Virus record (IMG/VR): IMGVR_UViG_3300045115_000211
Coordinates: 1 to 64,000 of that record
Length of the DNA: 64,000 nucleotides
Strand: one strand, 5' to 3'
Source: a virus
In this document: in pieces, positions 61,441-64,000 of the stretch
Position numbering within the stretch: the first letter of the stretch is position 1
Layout: the number at the start of each line of letters is the position of its first letter
The notes under the pieces: generated by a model
The model's input: only the letters and a program-made list of their open reading frames with translations
What the model was told of the DNA's origin: nothing
Databases searched by the model: none
Position numbers and translations under genes: made by a program

Positions 61441-62598
61441 ATGAAGGTGCTGGTGGGCATGACCGGGAGCGTGGCGACGACCATAGCCCCCAAGATCGTC
61501 AAGGCGATCGAGGATGGCGTCCCACTTCTGGACTCCGTCGAGGTCGTGATGACCGACAAGGCCCAGATGTTCTTCGGGGCGGATGCCCTGCGGCGTCAGG
61601 CTGGGGTCAGGGTCTACACGGAGCGGGACGAGTGGATATGGAGCAGGAGAGAGCACCCGAACTTCAACAGCCCATACCCCATCCCACCCGAGGACAAGTG
61701 GCAGAAGGGAGACCCCATCCTGCACGTCGAGCTCGCCAAGCGGTCGTCCTGCCTCGTCATCGCCCCGGCGTCGGCCAACACCCTAGGCAAGATGGCGCAC
61801 GGCATCTGCGACAACCTCCTGACGTCCGTGTTCCTCGCGTGGCGGAGGAGCCGCCCCGTCGTCGTCGCCCCGTCGATGAACTCCCACATGTGGTCGTCCC
61901 CCGTTGTGCAGGCCAGCCTCAAGGACCTGCGGGCGACGAACCCCAACATCGTCGTCGTGCCTCCCGTCGAGAAGGAACTCGCGTGCGGGGACGTGGGGGT
62001 CGGGGCGCTCGCCGACGCGGGCGACATAGCCAAGGCGGTGGCTTGCGCCCTGCGCTGGGACTTCCCCCTTCCGGAGACGACCTGCCCTGGCATCCCCGTC
62101 GGGAACCACCTCGGCTCGTTCGGGATCGTCCGCCGGCATGGCAAGCGCCATTGCGGGGTCGACCTGTACTGCCGGAACGGGACGATGGTCACGGCGGTCG
62201 AGCCCGGGGTCGTCGTCGCCATCGATGGCTTCACCGGGGCGTCCGTCGGCTCGCCATGGTGGAACGAGACCAAGGCGGTCAAGGTGGAGGGGGCGAGCGG
62301 GGTCGTCTGCTACGGTGAAATCAGGCCGTACTTGAGCCTCAAGGTCGGCGACATGCTCGGCAGGGGAGACCCCTTGGGGCAGGTGGAGCAGGTCCTGCCG
62401 GACGGACAGTTGCGCGGCGACATCCCCGGCCACTCGCTATCGATGCTCCACATCCAGCTCTACGAGCATGGCCGCGTCCACAAGGACGAGTCGTGGCTGG
62501 AGGGGCAGCCCCAGCCCGGCGGCGTCCTCGACCCCACGCCCTTCCTGCTGGACTGCTGGAAGGGCCTGACGCTGGACATGCCGGAGGCAAAGGCGTGA
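61441..62598 (+). CDS. coaC: Phosphopantothenoylcysteine decarboxylase fused to an M23-like domain
   Basis: 385 residues. Residues 1-200 are a CoaC flavoprotein: VLVGMTGSVATTIAPKIV, ILHVELAKRSSCLVIAPASANTLGKMAHG (active-site His near 100; SANT flavin motif), DNLLTSV and APSMNSHMW (the PxMNxxMW substrate clamp). Residues about 225-350 read as an M23/LytM-like fold: HCGVDLYCRNGTMVTAVEPGVVVAI (HxxxD near 237) and MLHIQLYEHG near 335, where M23 enzymes have HLHFE; the first His of HxH is Met, so peptidase activity is doubtful. CoaC makes 4'-phosphopantetheine. The fusion of a CoA enzyme with a peptidoglycan-hydrolase-type module is highly unusual. Confidence 0.87.
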   Translation: MKVLVGMTGSVATTIAPKIVKAIEDGVPLLDSVEVVMTDKAQMFFGADALRRQAGVRVYTERDEWIWSRREHPNFNSPYPIPPEDKWQKGDPILHVELAKRSSCLVIAPASANTLGKMAHGICDNLLTSVFLAWRRSRPVVVAPSMNSHMWSSPVVQASLKDLRATNPNIVVVPPVEKELACGDVGVGALADAGDIAKAVACALRWDFPLPETTCPGIPVGNHLGSFGIVRRHGKRHCGVDLYCRNGTMVTAVEPGVVVAIDGFTGASVGSPWWNETKAVKVEGASGVVCYGEIRPYLSLKVGDMLGRGDPLGQVEQVLPDGQLRGDIPGHSLSMLHIQLYEHGRVHKDESWLEGQPQPGGVLDPTPFLLDCWKGLTLDMPEAKA

Positions 62599-62738
62599 AC
62601 ATCCTGATCATCGCAAGGCACAGGATGCGGTACTGGTGGCGCAGGTCAGTTAAGGCCTTGGGGTTCTGCCCAGATTGCTGGAGCATCCTGAACTACACGA
62701 CGAGGGGCAGGCCGATATGCCCGAGGTGCGGGAGGTAG
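62595..62738 (+). CDS. Small zinc-ribbon protein, 47 aa (GTG start)
   Basis: GTG 62595 overlaps the coaC stop (GTGA). CPDC near 25 and CPRC near 43 are the two knuckles; the N-terminus is basic and aromatic. Unknown role. Confidence 0.5.
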   Translation: MNILIIARHRMRYWWRRSVKALGFCPDCWSILNYTTRGRPICPRCGR

Positions 62739-62956
62739 ACCTCCACGTGAAGTGGCACGGCAAACGGTTGCGTGGCGTGACGCGGTGGGAAGTCCGGCAT
62801 TCCGAGGGCGCTGACCACGGTCTGCGCCCGCAGAGGTTCGGTTCGCGACGCGAAGCAGTGCTCCGCGCCCGCGAGTGGAACAAGGACTTTCCGGGACACG
62901 TCGTGTGCCCGGTGTTGCCACACGCCCAGCCTCGCCCTGTTCGTCACATCAAATGA
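62717..62956 (+). CDS. Hypothetical basic protein, 79 aa
   Basis: Unrecognised, Arg/His-rich. ATG 62717 overlaps the preceding gene by 22 bases; GTG 62747, ten bases after a GGAGGT, is an alternative start. No motif. Confidence 0.45.
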   Translation: MPEVREVDLHVKWHGKRLRGVTRWEVRHSEGADHGLRPQRFGSRREAVLRAREWNKDFPGHVVCPVLPHAQPRPVRHIK

Positions 62957-63006
62957 GACAGACGCAGCGGTCAGGACATGCCGCGCCGAAGCGAAAGGAA
63001 ACGGGG

Positions 63007-63252
63007 ATGAGAAAGCACACGGTCAAGGTGACGGTGTCTGGGTCGAGGGGGACAGGGCTCACGACGATCGCCGAAGTTATCCGCCAGGCCCTTGAGCAGG
63101 CCGACTTCGAGTGCGAGGTCTCGTCGGGATTGCAGAGGGAGTTCGACGACCTTCCCGGCGGCTCCTTCGACCTTCGCTGCGGCGCCGTCAGGGAAAAGAC
63201 CATGGTCGTCATCGGGGAACTCGCCTGCCGCCCTGGCAAGGCGGGGAAGTAG
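63007..63252 (+). CDS. Small protein with a degenerate P-loop-like start, 81 aa
   Basis: VKVTVSGSRGTGLTTIAEVIRQAL near the start looks like a Walker A strand-loop-helix (GxxGxGK[ST]) in which the Lys is replaced by Leu. The remaining residues are too few for a full nucleotide-binding fold. Possibly a regulatory remnant of a kinase. GGGGATG provides the start context. Confidence 0.5.
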   Translation: MRKHTVKVTVSGSRGTGLTTIAEVIRQALEQADFECEVSSGLQREFDDLPGGSFDLRCGAVREKTMVVIGELACRPGKAGK

Positions 63253-63254
63253 GC

Positions 63255-63626
63255 ATGGGCTGCATCGAATATCCCGACATGCCGGCCGACGTCGTGCCAG
63301 ACAAGTGCAGGTCGTGCGACGGGCATTGCTGCAAGATATACGCCGACCACGATCACGGAGGCGGCAGGCCGTGGACGGTGTGGTTCGAGGAGTGGTGCGA
63401 GAACTGGCTCGCCGAGTTCGCCGCGACGGAGGCCGACAAGCGCTTCGTCCCGTTGTTCGATCCGCTTGAGGTCCACATGGGAGGCAACGAGCATATGCTC
63501 GCCGACCTGCGGGCGAGGGGCATCGATCCTGACTCGTGCCAGTACCGGGGACAGTCGGGATGCTTGCTTCCGAGGGAGTTCCGACCGAAGGTGTGCAGGC
63601 TGTATGTCTGCAAGGAGGCTCAATGA
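63255..63626 (+). CDS. Cysteine-rich YkgJ-like metal-binding protein, 123 aa
   Basis: CRSCDGHCCKIY near residue 18 and SGCLLPREFRPKVCRLYVC at the end match the CxxCxxxCC...C-x-L....RP..C..Y.C pattern of YkgJ/zinc- or iron-chelating-type proteins. Function of the family is poorly known. Stop overlaps the next ATG. Confidence 0.65.
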   Translation: MGCIEYPDMPADVVPDKCRSCDGHCCKIYADHDHGGGRPWTVWFEEWCENWLAEFAATEADKRFVPLFDPLEVHMGGNEHMLADLRARGIDPDSCQYRGQSGCLLPREFRPKVCRLYVCKEAQ

Positions 63627-64000
63627 AAGAAGTTGTTGAGGCGCGGGCGACCATGAAGGTCCGCAACTTCATGCAAGGGGCGGCGATAGGGGTTCTTCTT
63701 CTTTCGATCGTCGTTGGCGTGCTGTGCGCCATCGGGAACGACCGCCGCAAGGCGACCGCCAGGGGCGTCAGGGTCGGATCGTCGAGCCTGTCCGTCAAGT
63801 TCTCCCCCAAGGGCGGCTGCGCCGACGCCATCGTGGCGGAGATCGGCAAGGCGAAGGAGTCCGTCCTCGTGCTCGCCTACTCGTTCACGTCGCGGCCCAT
63901 CTTCGCCGCCCTGCTGGAGGCCAAGAGGAGAGGGATCGACGTCAAGGTCGTCGTGGACGGCGGCCAACTGGAGGTGAGGTCGCTGGTCTGGGAGTCCTAC
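63623..64000 (+). CDS. Phospholipase D-like protein (partial, cut by window end)
   Basis: 126 residues visible. One membrane helix (about residues 18-38), then SLSVKFSPKGGCADAIVAEIGKAKESVLVLAYSFTSRPIFAALLEAKRRGIDVKVVVDGG, the first half of a PLD/Nuc-type domain. The HKD motif would lie beyond the window. Such proteins can be nucleases or lipid-active enzymes; a membrane-anchored nuclease is plausible. Confidence 0.75.
   Translation, partial: MKEVVEARATMKVRNFMQGAAIGVLLLSIVVGVLCAIGNDRRKATARGVRVGSSSLSVKFSPKGGCADAIVAEIGKAKESVLVLAYSFTSRPIFAALLEAKRRGIDVKVVVDGGQLEVRSLVWESY

Noticed and set aside
1-64000. CRISPR array or insertion-sequence transposon
   Set aside because: No regularly spaced direct repeats and no transposase motifs or paired terminal inverted repeats were noticed; mobile elements seen are all homing endonucleases.

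Overview
The window reads as part of a very large, GC-rich (roughly 60 percent) double-stranded DNA phage genome. The evidence is about 110 tightly packed, mostly small genes with ATGA, GTGA or TGATG stop/start overlaps, a tRNA cluster, phage-type DNA modification genes, a cell-wall hydrolase, two sigma-like factors, and the absence of ribosomal or housekeeping operons. No capsid, tail or terminase gene was recognised, so this is an accessory/metabolic arm. A KdsD-like sugar isomerase and a tiny prepilin-like peptide hint at a Gram-negative host with type IV pili; that is inference.

Layout. 1-5.5 kb: SIS isomerase, BCS1-like AAA ATPase, a nucleotidyltransferase gene split by a homing endonuclease (HE) insert, and a NADAR gene with an in-frame amber codon. 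5.4-14.4 kb: HE cassette, radical SAM protein, RtcB ligase, MBL-fold hydrolase, metallophosphoesterase, sigma factor, N-methyltransferase. 14.5-19.4 kb: class II ribonucleotide reductase, C5-methyltransferase, glycosyltransferase. 19.5-23.5 kb: putative ADP-ribosyltransferase-like protein and four tRNAs (two Gln; two with GUU anticodon, one of them with a long extra arm) interrupted by an HNH HE. 23.5-34 kb: many small genes, PHP phosphoesterase, glutaminase-like amidohydrolase, McsA-like protein, second C5-methyltransferase, another N-methyltransferase, several HEs, Vsr nuclease. 34-46 kb: LemA plus membrane partner, MoCo-carrier-like SLOG protein, prepilin-like micropeptide, methionine aminopeptidase, third C5-methyltransferase, split/duplicated SplB-like radical SAM gene, SleB-like hydrolase, NDK, ClpP. 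46-64 kb: NAD-dependent DNA ligase, MT-A70 methyltransferase, CoaD-HD fusion, HNH nuclease, ECF-like sigma factor, CoaB, Pth2, CoaC-M23 fusion, start of a PLD-like protein.

Three themes stand out. (1) CoaB, CoaC and CoaD together cover 4'-phosphopantothenate to dephospho-CoA, and CoaC and CoaD carry unusual fused domains. (2) A recurrent promoter, TTGACT-N17-TATAAT-like, often sits so close to the start codon (5-7 nt after the -10) that the mRNA must be leaderless or nearly so; all three C5-methyltransferases and Vsr have this arrangement. (3) Ten homing endonucleases sit in AT-richer islands. Four of them are translationally coupled to a tiny DNA-binding-type protein (two zinc ribbons, two ribbon-helix-helix-like), and three of those four share an upstream motif at nearly fixed spacing.

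All calls come from reading sequence and remembered family motifs; no database search was run.
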